From: Bacteroidales bacterium
Lineage (GTDB): Bacteria > Bacteroidota > Bacteroidia > Bacteroidales > PXBB01
Direction of reading: 5' to 3'
Length of the DNA stretch: 59,024 nt
Assembly: GCA_028698995.1 (NCBI GenBank)
Contig: JAQVVM010000027.1
Location: forward strand, 1-59,024
The position numbers were made by a program, and so were the translations under genes. The notes beneath the pieces were generated by a model. It had not been told where the DNA came from, ran no database searches, and was given only the letters and a program-made list of their open reading frames with translations. This document shows, piece after piece, positions 1 to 7,358 of this stretch (the stretch's first letter is position 1; each line of letters opens with the position of its first letter).

Positions 1-115
1 TTCTAACCTTGATGGTGCTCGGGCTATAATGCACCATTGCGGAAACCGGCCTTGTCAAGGAGCTATAAATGGCAAATATACAAACGTTAGCTAAAAAACT
101 CAACTGTTTTTTCAA
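1..115 (+). other. Left-edge segment of foreign appearance
   Basis: This segment looks richer in G and C than the DNA that follows. It carries signals unusual for this genome: TATAAT at 25-30 and AAGGAG at 57-62, six bases before an ATG at 69. That ATG opens a 26-codon frame ending at 149, which runs into antisense nitroreductase sequence. Nitroreductase similarity on the minus strand stops at about 115-122, so a junction lies there. It could be a recombination or insertion boundary or a chimeric assembly end. I do not recognise the sequence. Confidence 0.35.
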
Positions 116-269
116 AGTAGGGAGATGGAGCCCAACGTGCTGCCTCTAAAATGGCATTAAGTTTAAATGATTCAATATTTCTTTCTGAAAATGCTCTCGG
201 ACTCCAACGATTTTGAGCAAGAGGTATTATTGGGAATTCTGTTTTAGCAATCTTATCAACACTATTCAT
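87..269 (-). pseudogene. Nitroreductase-family protein, N-terminal fragment
   Basis: About the first 50 residues match the start of nitroreductase-like FMN enzymes: the NRWSPRAF segment (a conserved early arginine/serine stretch) followed by LEAARWAPS, which in intact relatives continues as S-x-N-x-Q-P-W. Here the frame continues with about ten unrelated residues and stops, giving 60 residues against a usual 190-200. The FMN- and substrate-binding parts are absent. The start codon overlaps the end of the upstream NlpC/P60 gene by 8 bases, so the two were probably co-transcribed. The break coincides with the foreign-looking left edge, so it may be a real truncation or an assembly boundary. Confidence 0.6.
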
Positions 270-1047
270 TAATATAACGTTTTATCAATCTCAGTTTGTG
301 TGTGTATTTATTTTCCTGATAATTAAAGATTCCATGATGATCAATAGAGTCAATGCGTACTTTGCCTGAAGCGTGCATGATTTTATTTTTTCCAAAAATC
401 AATCCTGTATGGATAATTTGACCATCATCATTATCAAAAAAGGCCACATCACCTTGTTGAGCATCTGTAATAAAACTAATAGTTTCGCCCATAAGGGCTT
501 GCTGGTGTGCATCTCTTTTTAGAAATACACCGTTAACTTTAAAAACCATTTGGATAAAGCCGGAACAATCAATTCCAAAAGGAGTTCGGCCACCCCACAA
601 ATAGGGTGCATTTATATAAACTTGTGCCGTATCCAAAACATTCTGGACTTTAGGTGAAGAGCCATCAATTGTTTCACCCTTAAAAGTAAATTTATAATCC
701 TCAATAAAAAAATCATTATTACTCAGATACGGGATAGTACTGCCAATAAGTAGGGGGATAAATCTTTTCTGATGATGGTTGTATATGAGTTGAACAATTT
801 CAGTTGTATGCAAGGGCTTAATTGTAGTTAACTTGTTATAGCCCACTTCAGACAAAAGCATCAGTTGCTTTTTATGTACCCATCCCAAATAATTGTCATG
901 TATTGAAAGAATATAATACCAATCCTCAGATTCATTTTTTATCTGAACTATCTCTCCAAAAAGTAATTGATTTATTAATTCGGCCTTGTGAAACGGTTCA
1001 TTGCGAACGGGAACTACTGATAAATGACAGATTCCGAAACTGTTCAT
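262..1047 (-). CDS. NlpC/P60 family cell-wall hydrolase with SH3 domains
   Basis: This is a predicted peptidoglycan endopeptidase that cleaves stem peptides (gamma-D-glutamyl-diamino acid bonds in characterised relatives). Two bacterial SH3-like regions fill roughly residues 5-65 and 75-125, and the NlpC/P60 domain spans about 135-255. The catalytic triad is visible: Cys161 in DCSGF, His213 in IIHTG and His225 in MHASGKV. Length (261 aa) and architecture fit the YkfC/dipeptidyl-peptidase VI type. No signal peptide is seen, so it may act on recycled muropeptides in the cytoplasm, as YkfC does. It overlaps the truncated nitroreductase downstream by 8 bases. Confidence 0.85.
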   Translation of the reverse strand: MNSFGICHLSVVPVRNEPFHKAELINQLLFGEIVQIKNESEDWYYILSIHDNYLGWVHKKQLMLLSEVGYNKLTTIKPLHTTEIVQLIYNHHQKRFIPLLIGSTIPYLSNNDFFIEDYKFTFKGETIDGSSPKVQNVLDTAQVYINAPYLWGGRTPFGIDCSGFIQMVFKVNGVFLKRDAHQQALMGETISFITDAQQGDVAFFDNDDGQIIHTGLIFGKNKIMHASGKVRIDSIDHHGIFNYQENKYTHKLRLIKRYINE

Positions 1048-1192
1048 GAATAATTTAAATTTAAGGACAAATATAACAAATATTAATTGTTTTTAGAAAA
1101 AATGTTAAATAAAATATAACATAAAGCCCGAGGCTTTGAAAAGTGAAAAGTTGCAGAAAAACTAAAGAGATTAATACCTAAAAAAAGAAAAC

Positions 1193-1957
1193 TCAAATAA
1201 AAAATCGTTCTCCCTTTTTAATAAAGGCTTTAAAACCATCATTTTCAGCCTTTTTCTGCCAATAGTCGAAGTTCTCCGACACATTATCATGATAATGCCA
1301 AAGCAACATCTTTGATTTAAATTTTGGTGAAAGACCTATAAGTTCGTTATAATGAGAATGTATAGACGATCTTGTATGACCTGTTTCACAATCATGAATG
1401 ATCACATCAGCCAGTTCATAGTACTTATTAAGTGCGTCAGGTGTGAAGCGGGTATCACCGGTAATATAGACTTTTTGGGATGTATTTATGATAAGTCCGA
1501 ATACCGGAAAAACATTAAAAGCTTCAAGCACATGAGTTGTTTCTACCAATTCAAATTTTGTATTTTCCCATACAAAAGAATCCTTAACTTTAATGACATC
1601 AAAATAATCATCCAGCGATTTTGTCTCTTCACAAACAAATCCAAGACCTCCTTTTAAAGAATGATCCCAAAGTAAAGAAGCAAATGATTCCTGAATATAA
1701 AGCTTCATTTTGGGTTTGTTCTTATCGAAAAAAGAGCTGAATCCTAAATATTCCAATCCTCCAATATGATCAGTGTGAAAATGAGAAATATAGATGGCAT
1801 CAATGTCTCTGAATGAAAGATTGTTTTCATGTAAAGAAAATCTTAAATCACTACCGGCATCAATAAGTAATTTCTTGTTATTTGCAGAAACCACAATATT
1901 TGAATGGTAGTTTTTATACACAAAAGCAGCCCCTGTTCCTATAAACAATAATTCCAA
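1193..1957 (-). CDS. MBL-fold metallo-hydrolase (RNase Z-like)
   Basis: This is a 254-residue metallo-beta-lactamase-fold protein. The metal-binding signature HFHTDH is at residues 59-64, with further candidate ligands at His142, Asp168 in ITGDTRF and His221/His223 near the C-terminus. The order resembles the RNase Z/phosphodiesterase branch (Lactamase_B_2), but the protein is shorter than true RNase Z and the substrate cannot be assigned. The start is inferred to be TTG at 1957: no in-frame ATG lies between the upstream stop and conserved MBL strand 1, and a TAAATTTG -7 box sits at 1986-1993, about 22 bases upstream of the start. It is a single gene, divergent from metF. Confidence 0.8.
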   Translation of the reverse strand: MELLFIGTGAAFVYKNYHSNIVVSANNKKLLIDAGSDLRFSLHENNLSFRDIDAIYISHFHTDHIGGLEYLGFSSFFDKNKPKMKLYIQESFASLLWDHSLKGGLGFVCEETKSLDDYFDVIKVKDSFVWENTKFELVETTHVLEAFNVFPVFGLIINTSQKVYITGDTRFTPDALNKYYELADVIIHDCETGHTRSSIHSHYNELIGLSPKFKSKMLLWHYHDNVSENFDYWQKKAENDGFKAFIKKGERFFI

Positions 1958-1985
1958 AGTAATGATGTTTAAGATTTTTGAAAAG

Positions 1986-1993
1986 CAAATTTA
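1986..1993 (-). promoter_or_regulatory. -7 box TAAATTTG for the MBL hydrolase
   Basis: The minus strand reads TAAATTTG, an exact match to the Bacteroidota -7 consensus TAnnTTTG. It places transcription start near 1979 and a leader of about 22 bases before the TTG start. No clear TTTG -33 element is seen. Confidence 0.5.
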
Positions 1994-2117
1994 ATAATTC
2001 ATTTTTAAATACATTCGTTTTTTTTTATTTATGTTATTGAACTTTCGCGGGATTACGTTTTTTATTAATTACTTATACAAATTTGCCTCATGTTAAAACT
2101 GATTTTGAGGTAAAATA

Positions 2118-2147
2118 TTGTCATGTCATAAAAACACAGTATTTTTG
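2118..2147 (+). promoter_or_regulatory. Promoter of metF (TTG-N19-TATTTTTG)
   Basis: A TTG at 2118-2120 is followed after 19 bases by TATTTTTG at 2140-2147, matching the Bacteroidota promoter spacing. It lies inside the open frame upstream of ATG 2163, which argues that 2163 is the true metF start, with a short leader. Confidence 0.6.
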
Positions 2148-2162
2148 CAAAAAATATCTAAA

Positions 2163-3116
2163 ATGCGTGTTATTGAGAAATTACAGAATGCTGTAAAGAC
2201 GATGTTCTCTTTTGAAATTTTGCCTCCTTTAAAAGGAGAAAACATAAACTCAATCTGGAATGCTATTGACCCCTTGATGGAATTCAAGCCTGCCTATATA
2301 AATATCACCTATCACAGGGAGGAAATATATTATAAGAAATTGCACAATGGCTTGCTCGAAGAAAGGGTTAAGCGTAAAAGACCCGGAACAGTTGGTATCT
2401 CATCTGCCATAATGCATAAATACAAAACACAGGTTGTCCCTCACATTATATGTGGCGGTTTTACAAAAGAAGAGACGGAGGACGCCCTCATTGATTTGCA
2501 ATTTTTGGGAATAAATGATGTGTTGGTTTTAAGAGGGGATGTGGATGCTGCCTCTCAGAAATTCATTCAGACACAGGGAGGGCATCTTTATGCATTAGAC
2601 CTGATTAAACAAATCACAAATCTGAATCATGGAATTTTTCTTGATGATGAAATAGAAAATTTAACACCTACAAATTTTTCAATTGGTGTGGCAGCTTATC
2701 CTGAGAAGCACATGGAAAGTCCAAATCATGAAGCCGGCATTGAACACCTTAAGATGAAAATTGACGCAGGAGCAGAATATGTTGTAACCCAAATGTTTTT
2801 CGACAATGAAAAATACTTCAGTTTTGTTGATAAATGCAGGCAAGCCGGTATTAAAGTGCCCATTATTCCCGGACTTAAACCAATCTCTGTGAAAAATCAC
2901 TTAAATATTTTACCTCATCGTTTTCATATTGATATACCCGATGCATTGTCGAAGGAAATTTACAATTGCAAAACAAATGAACAGATCAGGCAACTAGGGA
3001 TAGAATGGAGTATATTTCAAGCAAAAGATCTTATTAAAAAAGGTGTTGCCTCCATACATTTCTTTACGATGGGCAAGTCGGATAATATTTATAAGATTGC
3101 CAAAGAGATATATTAA
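2163..3116 (+). CDS. metF: Methylenetetrahydrofolate reductase
   Basis: This FAD-dependent enzyme reduces 5,10-methylene-THF to 5-methyl-THF for methionine synthesis and one-carbon metabolism. The 317-residue protein (from ATG 2163) is a typical single-domain bacterial MetF TIM barrel. Visible signatures are the early FSFEILPP segment with its catalytic glutamate, HIICGG, the LVLRGD strand end, the SIGVAAYPEKH segment and QMFFD before the final barrel strands. The open frame extends 15 codons upstream to a TTG, but the promoter -7 box lies there, so the ATG is preferred. It is monocistronic, between divergent MBL and convergent PAP2 genes. Confidence 0.93.
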   Translation: MRVIEKLQNAVKTMFSFEILPPLKGENINSIWNAIDPLMEFKPAYINITYHREEIYYKKLHNGLLEERVKRKRPGTVGISSAIMHKYKTQVVPHIICGGFTKEETEDALIDLQFLGINDVLVLRGDVDAASQKFIQTQGGHLYALDLIKQITNLNHGIFLDDEIENLTPTNFSIGVAAYPEKHMESPNHEAGIEHLKMKIDAGAEYVVTQMFFDNEKYFSFVDKCRQAGIKVPIIPGLKPISVKNHLNILPHRFHIDIPDALSKEIYNCKTNEQIRQLGIEWSIFQAKDLIKKGVASIHFFTMGKSDNIYKIAKEIY

Positions 3117-3150
3117 GACTTACTTTATTGAATGTACATTACAGAAGCCC

Positions 3151-3171
3151 TCAACAGCTTTTTCTGTTGCA
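3151..3171. repeat. 21-bp direct repeat, copy 1 (second copy 3398-3418)
   Basis: An identical 21-mer, containing a CAACAG-CTTTTT-CTGTTG hairpin, occurs here and at 3398-3418, 247 bases apart. Both copies are preceded within about 30 bases by TGTACAT. Copy 2 forms the last six codons and stop of the PAP2 gene; copy 1 lies just after metF. It could be a REP-like element or the trace of a small duplication. Confidence 0.7.
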
Positions 3172-3295
3172 AATGTGTTTAATAACATGCAGTAAATTTT
3201 TGTTCAAGGAGACTTTTTTTGCTTAATGAATCCTGTCCCTAAATTGCATCGGGATATAGTTGACAAAAAAGTGAGAGTTGTAAGATTTTTAATAT

Positions 3296-3322
3296 TTTTA
3301 CTTTTTCTTGATAAAAAGTAAA
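3296..3322. repeat. Dispersed A/T hairpin repeat (short copy)
   Basis: A TTTACTTTTT / AAAAAGTAAA inverted repeat with a short CTTGAT-type loop. The same hairpin type recurs at about 13783 and 36736, where it is followed by a conserved AGTCAAGGCTGC tail; here the tail has diverged. The rest of 3117-3397 holds no gene. Confidence 0.6.
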
Positions 3323-3397
3323 GGTGCCAAAAAAAATAAAACGGAAGTAAAGGAAAGACCTCACTAAATTGTACATGTCAGGTGGTAAAAGAGCCGT

Positions 3398-3985
3398 TCA
3401 ACAGCTTTTTCTGTTGCATAAGTATTTGAGGAATAAGTTGTAAGCCATAAAAACAATCCATCCAATTACCACGCCTACTAAACCTCCAAAGAATACGTCA
3501 GCGGGATAATGCACCCCAAGATAAATTCGACTGTAGGACACAAAAGCAGCCCATACAAAAAGCAAAAAGCTCAGTTTGCCATATTTTTTATTTAAAAGAA
3601 AATATAAAAGAGAAGCCAATCCAAATGTGTTGCACGCATGCGAGGAGATAAAGCCAAACTGACCACCGCATTTATTATTAACCAAATGAATCAATCCGTC
3701 AAACTCGTAATTATGACAAGGCCTTAGACGGTGGAAAACATTTTTAAATAAATGCACACTTGTTTGATCACATAAAAATGTAAGAAGTACAATAAAAAGT
3801 AATATCTGAAGGCTTTGCCATTTATAATTTTTTATGATCAGATATAATAAAAAAGCGTAAAAGGGAATCCAAATAAATTTGTGGCTGACCCAAAACATAA
3901 GCATATCAAAAAAAGGGCTATGCCAACCGTTAATAAGCAAGAATAAGGTTTTATCAAACGCAATCAAGGATTCAATCCATGTCAT
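3398..3985 (-). CDS. PAP2-family membrane phosphatase
   Basis: This is an integral-membrane acid phosphatase of the PAP2 superfamily, which removes phosphate from lipid pyrophosphates or phosphatidic acid. The 195-residue protein has about five to six hydrophobic segments. The three active-site motifs are present in order: a lysine six residues before RP (KNVFHRLRP), SSHA replacing the usual PSGH, and [12 protein letters not shown] with the catalytic histidine. Undecaprenyl-pyrophosphate recycling is a plausible role, not shown. The start overlaps the obg stop by 4 bases (ATGA), indicating translational coupling. The last six codons and stop lie in a 21-bp sequence repeated 247 bases away, so the C-terminus may have been altered by the repeat. 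Confidence 0.87.
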   Translation of the reverse strand: MTWIESLIAFDKTLFLLINGWHSPFFDMLMFWVSHKFIWIPFYAFLLYLIIKNYKWQSLQILLFIVLLTFLCDQTSVHLFKNVFHRLRPCHNYEFDGLIHLVNNKCGGQFGFISSHACNTFGLASLLYFLLNKKYGKLSFLLFVWAAFVSYSRIYLGVHYPADVFFGGLVGVVIGWIVFMAYNLFLKYLCNRKSC

Positions 3986-4977
3986 AGAGGGGTTTCATTT
4001 AAGTGTTTCCAAATGAGATCCTTGAGTTCTGTAATTCCTGTTCCAACAACAGAAGAGATAAATACATAAGGCACATCAGGGATTTTACTCTTAAGTTTGT
4101 TTATCTCAGGCTTACTTATGATATCAGTTTTTGTAATGGCTAATAACCTGGGTTTATCAAGTAATTCTTCATTATACAAGCGAAGTTCGTTAAGAAGAAT
4201 TTTGTATTCTTTTTTAATACTTTCAGAGTTACACGGAATTAGGAAAAGCAAAATGGAGTTGCGCTCAATGTGTTTTAAAAACCTCAGTCCTAAACCTTTA
4301 CCTTCGTGTGCGCCCTCAATGATACCGGGGATATCAGCCATTACAAAGGACTTAAAATCTCTGTAAGCTACCATACCCAAATTTGGGACAAGGGTTGTGA
4401 AAGGATAATCAGCAATTTCGGGTTTGGCAGCAGAAACCACTGAAAGGAGGGTTGATTTTCCGGCATTGGGAAAACCTACGAGACCCACATCAGCAAGAAT
4501 TTTCAGTTCGAGGATTTTCCACTTTTCCTGCCCCTCTTCACCTGGTTGTGCATAGCGGGGTGTTTGATTCGTTGGCGATTTGAAATGCATGTTTCCTTGT
4601 CCTCCCCTGCCCCCTTTCAGCAAAATATAAGTTTCTCCGTCATACGTAATTTCGTGTTCTATTTCTCCGGTTTCAGCATCTTTGATAATGGTACCGAGAG
4701 GGACATCCACAAAAACATCTTTACCAAAAGCTCCGGTTCTGTGAGCCCTGCTTCCCGACACACCGTGACCTGCAATAAGGTGTCGTTGAAATTTTAAATG
4801 CAGCAATGTCCACATTTGTTTATTCCCTTTTAATATAACGTGGCCGCCTCTTCCACCATCGCCACCATCGGGGCCTCCCTTAGGAACGTATTTAGCCCGC
4901 ATTAAATGTGCTGAACCTGCACCCCCATTGCCTGAACGGCAACATACTTTAACATAATCAATAAAATTTGCAGACAT
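3982..4977 (-). CDS. obg: Obg/CgtA family GTPase
   Basis: This is a ribosome-associated essential GTPase (50S assembly, stringent response). The 331-residue protein has the glycine-rich Obg fold at about 1-158 (repeated GG/GGR turns) and a G domain with G1 GFPNAGKST at 168-176, TTL switch I around 194-196, G3 DIPG at 215-218, G4 TKTD at 282-285 and SSV near 309. It has no C-terminal extension, as is common in Bacteroidota. In relatives it follows hpt-adk closely; here 581 bases of repeats separate it from adk. The downstream PAP2 gene overlaps by 4 bases. Confidence 0.95.
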   Translation of the reverse strand: MSANFIDYVKVCCRSGNGGAGSAHLMRAKYVPKGGPDGGDGGRGGHVILKGNKQMWTLLHLKFQRHLIAGHGVSGSRAHRTGAFGKDVFVDVPLGTIIKDAETGEIEHEITYDGETYILLKGGRGGQGNMHFKSPTNQTPRYAQPGEEGQEKWKILELKILADVGLVGFPNAGKSTLLSVVSAAKPEIADYPFTTLVPNLGMVAYRDFKSFVMADIPGIIEGAHEGKGLGLRFLKHIERNSILLFLIPCNSESIKKEYKILLNELRLYNEELLDKPRLLAITKTDIISKPEINKLKSKIPDVPYVFISSVVGTGITELKDLIWKHLNETPL

Positions 4978-5042
4978 TTATGTATTTATTAATTTCTTTA
5001 ATATATAAAAACGATTTGATACAAATGTATTAAAAAACCTGC

Positions 5043-5240
5043 TTGTTTTTGAATTCAATATTAATTATATTTCATTGGAAATTTCCAATAGTTGAAAATC
5101 TTCTACTACGAAGGAAAATAAATTTACAATTTAAAATAAATAGACAGGATTCTAAGAAGAACTTTAATGCAGGGACTTATTATTATAGTATTTTAATAAA
5201 TGGGATGGTAAAGGTGAGTAAAAGGATGGTTGTTGAGTAA
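5043..5240 (+). pseudogene. Remnant of a secreted-protein C-terminal sorting domain
   Basis: The last ~30 codons read FNAGTYYYSILING followed by KRMVVE and stop. This resembles the end of a T9SS-type C-terminal domain of the class with AGTYxYSLxVDGK and a final KKMVL. No secretion signal or body of a protein lies upstream, and the frame opposes the flanking obg and adk genes. I read it as the tail left by a deleted or rearranged secreted-protein gene. The similarity covers few residues, so confidence is limited. Confidence 0.4.
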
Positions 5241-5376
5241 ATTCAATTATGAATTACGAATTACGAGGGTAGGCAAGTCATCGAACTAAACAAAATATCT
5301 CATTTACAGGAATATAGATTCTTCACTGCGTTACCAATGACAGAATTTTGCAAATAACTGTTAATCATATAATTAT

Positions 5377-5492
5377 GTTTTGTTACGAAATTTGCTAACA
5401 CAGCAAATTTGCGTACCAAAACAATTAACTTCCGTTTAATTTCGTCACGGGTTGAAACCCGTGGCTATTTATATTGTTCCCCACCGGGGAAC
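5377..5492. repeat. Cluster of three hairpin repeats between obg and adk
   Basis: Three inverted repeats occur in a row: a long imperfect one at 5377-5422 (arms about 20 bases around AACAC), CACGGGTT-GA-AACCCGTG at 5446-5463, and GTTCCCC-ACC-GGGGAAC at 5476-5492. The surroundings (5260-5345 and 5540-5552) are a degenerate version of the direct/inverted element at 55101-55202, sharing AATATAGATTCTTCAC and AGAATGACAC. The 4978-5558 gap therefore looks like a landing site for REP-type repeats. Confidence 0.65.
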
Positions 5493-5558
5493 TCTGTCAT
5501 CGCTGCTTTATTGAGTTTTTTAAAAAGTCCCAACCTCAGAATGACACTTAACTTAGTA

Positions 5559-6155
5559 CTAGAATTTTTGAGGATTGGATGATAGAAACTTCTCAATAGC
5601 TGAAATGATGGATACAGAAACAGCTTGAATTGATTCCATGCCACTCAGCATAATCAATTTACCCTGAGCTTCATAATAATTAATGAGTGGTATCGTTTGC
5701 TCCTGAAAAATCTCAATTCTTTTTCGAATTATATCGAGCGAATCGTCTGTTCTTCCTGAATCAACACACCGCTTATTAAGCCTGTTAATAAGTTCGTGGT
5801 TTTCAACATCAATATATATTGCCAAATTAATATGCAAACCTTTATTAGAAAGAGACTTATCAAGTGTTATGGCCTGATGCAGTGTACGCGGGAAACCGTC
5901 AAAGACAAAACCATGTCTGTTTTTTCTGAGGCTTGCAGTTTTGTATATCTCACGGAGGACAATTTGGTCGGGTACTAACGAACCTTTATCAATATAACTC
6001 TGAACTATTTGTCCTATCTTGGTATTATGCTTAATTTCATTTCTGAACAACTCACCCGTAGAAACATGAATCAAATCAAATCGTTCCGCAATCCTTATGG
6101 ATTGTGTACCCTTTCCCGAACAGGGAGCTCCAAAAACGATAAAGTTAAGGTTCAT
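5559..6155 (-). CDS. adk: Adenylate kinase
   Basis: This enzyme interconverts ATP + AMP and 2 ADP. The 198-residue protein has the P-loop GAPCSGKGTQ at 9-18, the AMP-binding segment HVSTGELFR, FDGFPRT with the conserved arginine, and RxDD in the LID region (RTDDS). The LID is the short form with no Cys4 zinc site. The ATG follows the hpt stop codon directly with no gap, so hpt and adk are translationally coupled. A weakly conserved tail of about ten residues ends the protein. Confidence 0.95.
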   Translation of the reverse strand: MNLNFIVFGAPCSGKGTQSIRIAERFDLIHVSTGELFRNEIKHNTKIGQIVQSYIDKGSLVPDQIVLREIYKTASLRKNRHGFVFDGFPRTLHQAITLDKSLSNKGLHINLAIYIDVENHELINRLNKRCVDSGRTDDSLDIIRKRIEIFQEQTIPLINYYEAQGKLIMLSGMESIQAVSVSIISAIEKFLSSNPQKF

Positions 6156-6692
6156 TTATTCAGTAATTTTATAAATATCGGGCAAATTACGGCCATAACC
6201 ATTATAATCCAAACCATAACCAATAATGAAATCATTAGGGATTTCCATGCCCACATAGTCAATTTTATAGGCCTTCTGAAAAGCGTTGGGTTTAAATAAA
6301 CAGGTAGCTAGTCTGACATCTTTGGGTTTGTGTGCTTTAATAACCTCCAGAAAGTTGCTTAAAGTAATACCTGTATCAATGATATCTTCAAGGATAATAA
6401 CTCTGCGTCCTTCAATATTCTCATTAATTCCAATCAGTGTAGTAACATTTTCAGTTGACTTAGTACCTTGATAGGATGATAACTTTACAAAAGAAATATT
6501 ACAAGGTCGTTTTATTTTTTTGAGTAAATCAGATGCAAACATAAAAGAACCGTTGAGAATTGCAATAAAAAAAGGATTTTCATCGGCATAATCGGCGTTG
6601 ATTTTTTCAGCCATTAATTCTACGGCTTTATCAATTCTTTCAGCTCCTATAAATGGCCTGAATTTTTTATCCAACACAGTTAAATCATTCAT
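6156..6692 (-). CDS. hpt: Hypoxanthine phosphoribosyltransferase
   Basis: This is a purine-salvage enzyme making IMP/GMP from hypoxanthine/guanine and PRPP. From ATG 6692 it is 178 residues, the family length; a longer frame back to a TTG at 6752 adds 20 residues unlike the family. The PRPP loop VIILEDIIDTGITL and the flexible-loop segment SSYQGT are visible, as are the early GSFMFASDL and the C-terminal VGYGLDYNG-like stretch (here IIGYGLDYNG). It is directly joined to adk (stop-start) and divergent from purE, making a small purine cluster. Confidence 0.93.
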   Translation of the reverse strand: MNDLTVLDKKFRPFIGAERIDKAVELMAEKINADYADENPFFIAILNGSFMFASDLLKKIKRPCNISFVKLSSYQGTKSTENVTTLIGINENIEGRRVIILEDIIDTGITLSNFLEVIKAHKPKDVRLATCLFKPNAFQKAYKIDYVGMEIPNDFIIGYGLDYNGYGRNLPDIYKITE

Positions 6693-6793
6693 GTGATTAA
6701 ATTTATTAAGGACTTTTAGAAATAGGTTTATTTTGACTTTGCTAAAATACAAACTTTATGCTTATACTTAATATCTATTTTAAAAAAATAGTT

Positions 6794-6801
6794 TATTTTT
6801 G
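6794..6801 (+). promoter_or_regulatory. -7 box TATTTTTG for purE
   Basis: An exact TAnnTTTG match ends 18 bases before ATG 6820. It overlaps the upstream TTG that would otherwise extend the purE frame, supporting 6820 as the start. No clear -33 TTTG. Confidence 0.5.
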
Positions 6802-6819
6802 CTCAAAAATTCACTATTT

Positions 6820-7329
6820 ATGATTCCACTAGTAAGTATTATTATGGGCAGTACATCAGACCTCAAGATAATGGAGGAAGCTGCAAAATTTCTGAATGAG
6901 ATGCAAATTCCTTTTGAAATTAATGCATTATCGGCACATCGGGTACCGGAACAGGTCATGGATTATGCAAAAAATGCCCATTTAAGAGGTATCAAAGTTA
7001 TTATTGCCGGAGCGGGTGGTGCAGCTCATTTACCGGGCGTTATTGCGTCATTAACACCTGTGCCTGTAATTGGTGTCCCAATTAAAGCATCAATATCTAT
7101 TGATGGATGGGATTCTATTCTATCTATTCTACAAATGCCTGCCGGTATACCTGTTGCAACAATGGCTCTCGACAATGCAAAAAACGCTGCCATCCTTGCT
7201 TTACAGATATTGGCAACTGCTGATGAAAAACTCTTAAAAAAAGTAATATCATTTAAAGAAGAACTTAAAGTAAAGATAATCAAGGCCAATAATGAATTAA
7301 AAAACATCACATACGAATATAAAGTCTAA
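6820..7329 (+). CDS. purE: N5-carboxyaminoimidazole ribonucleotide mutase (PurE)
   Basis: This enzyme converts N5-CAIR to CAIR in de novo purine synthesis. The 169-residue class I PurE begins IIMGSTSDL, has the SAHRVPE motif with the catalytic histidine, the glycine-rich AGAGGAAHLPG loop, and the MPAGIPVATM segment. The start at 6820 fits the family and the promoter. No purK is in the window. The AOR gene follows 29 bases later with its own strong Shine-Dalgarno site. Confidence 0.95.
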   Translation: MIPLVSIIMGSTSDLKIMEEAAKFLNEMQIPFEINALSAHRVPEQVMDYAKNAHLRGIKVIIAGAGGAAHLPGVIASLTPVPVIGVPIKASISIDGWDSILSILQMPAGIPVATMALDNAKNAAILALQILATADEKLLKKVISFKEELKVKIIKANNELKNITYEYKV

Positions 7330-7343
7330 ATAATAAAAATAAA

Positions 7344-7350
7344 AAGGAGG
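7344..7350 (+). promoter_or_regulatory. Strong Shine-Dalgarno AAGGAGG before the AOR gene
   Basis: A full AAGGAGG lies eight bases before ATG 7359. Other starts in the window lack such a site (except the foreign-looking left edge), as is usual in Bacteroidota, where translation rarely uses Shine-Dalgarno pairing. Confidence 0.7.
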
Positions 7351-7358
7351 CATTAAAC

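Noticed and set aside
6693..6798. Possible purine riboswitch between hpt and purE
   Set aside because: The divergent gap is only about 130 bases, AT-rich, and lacks the paired aptamer core; it contains only promoter-like sequence.
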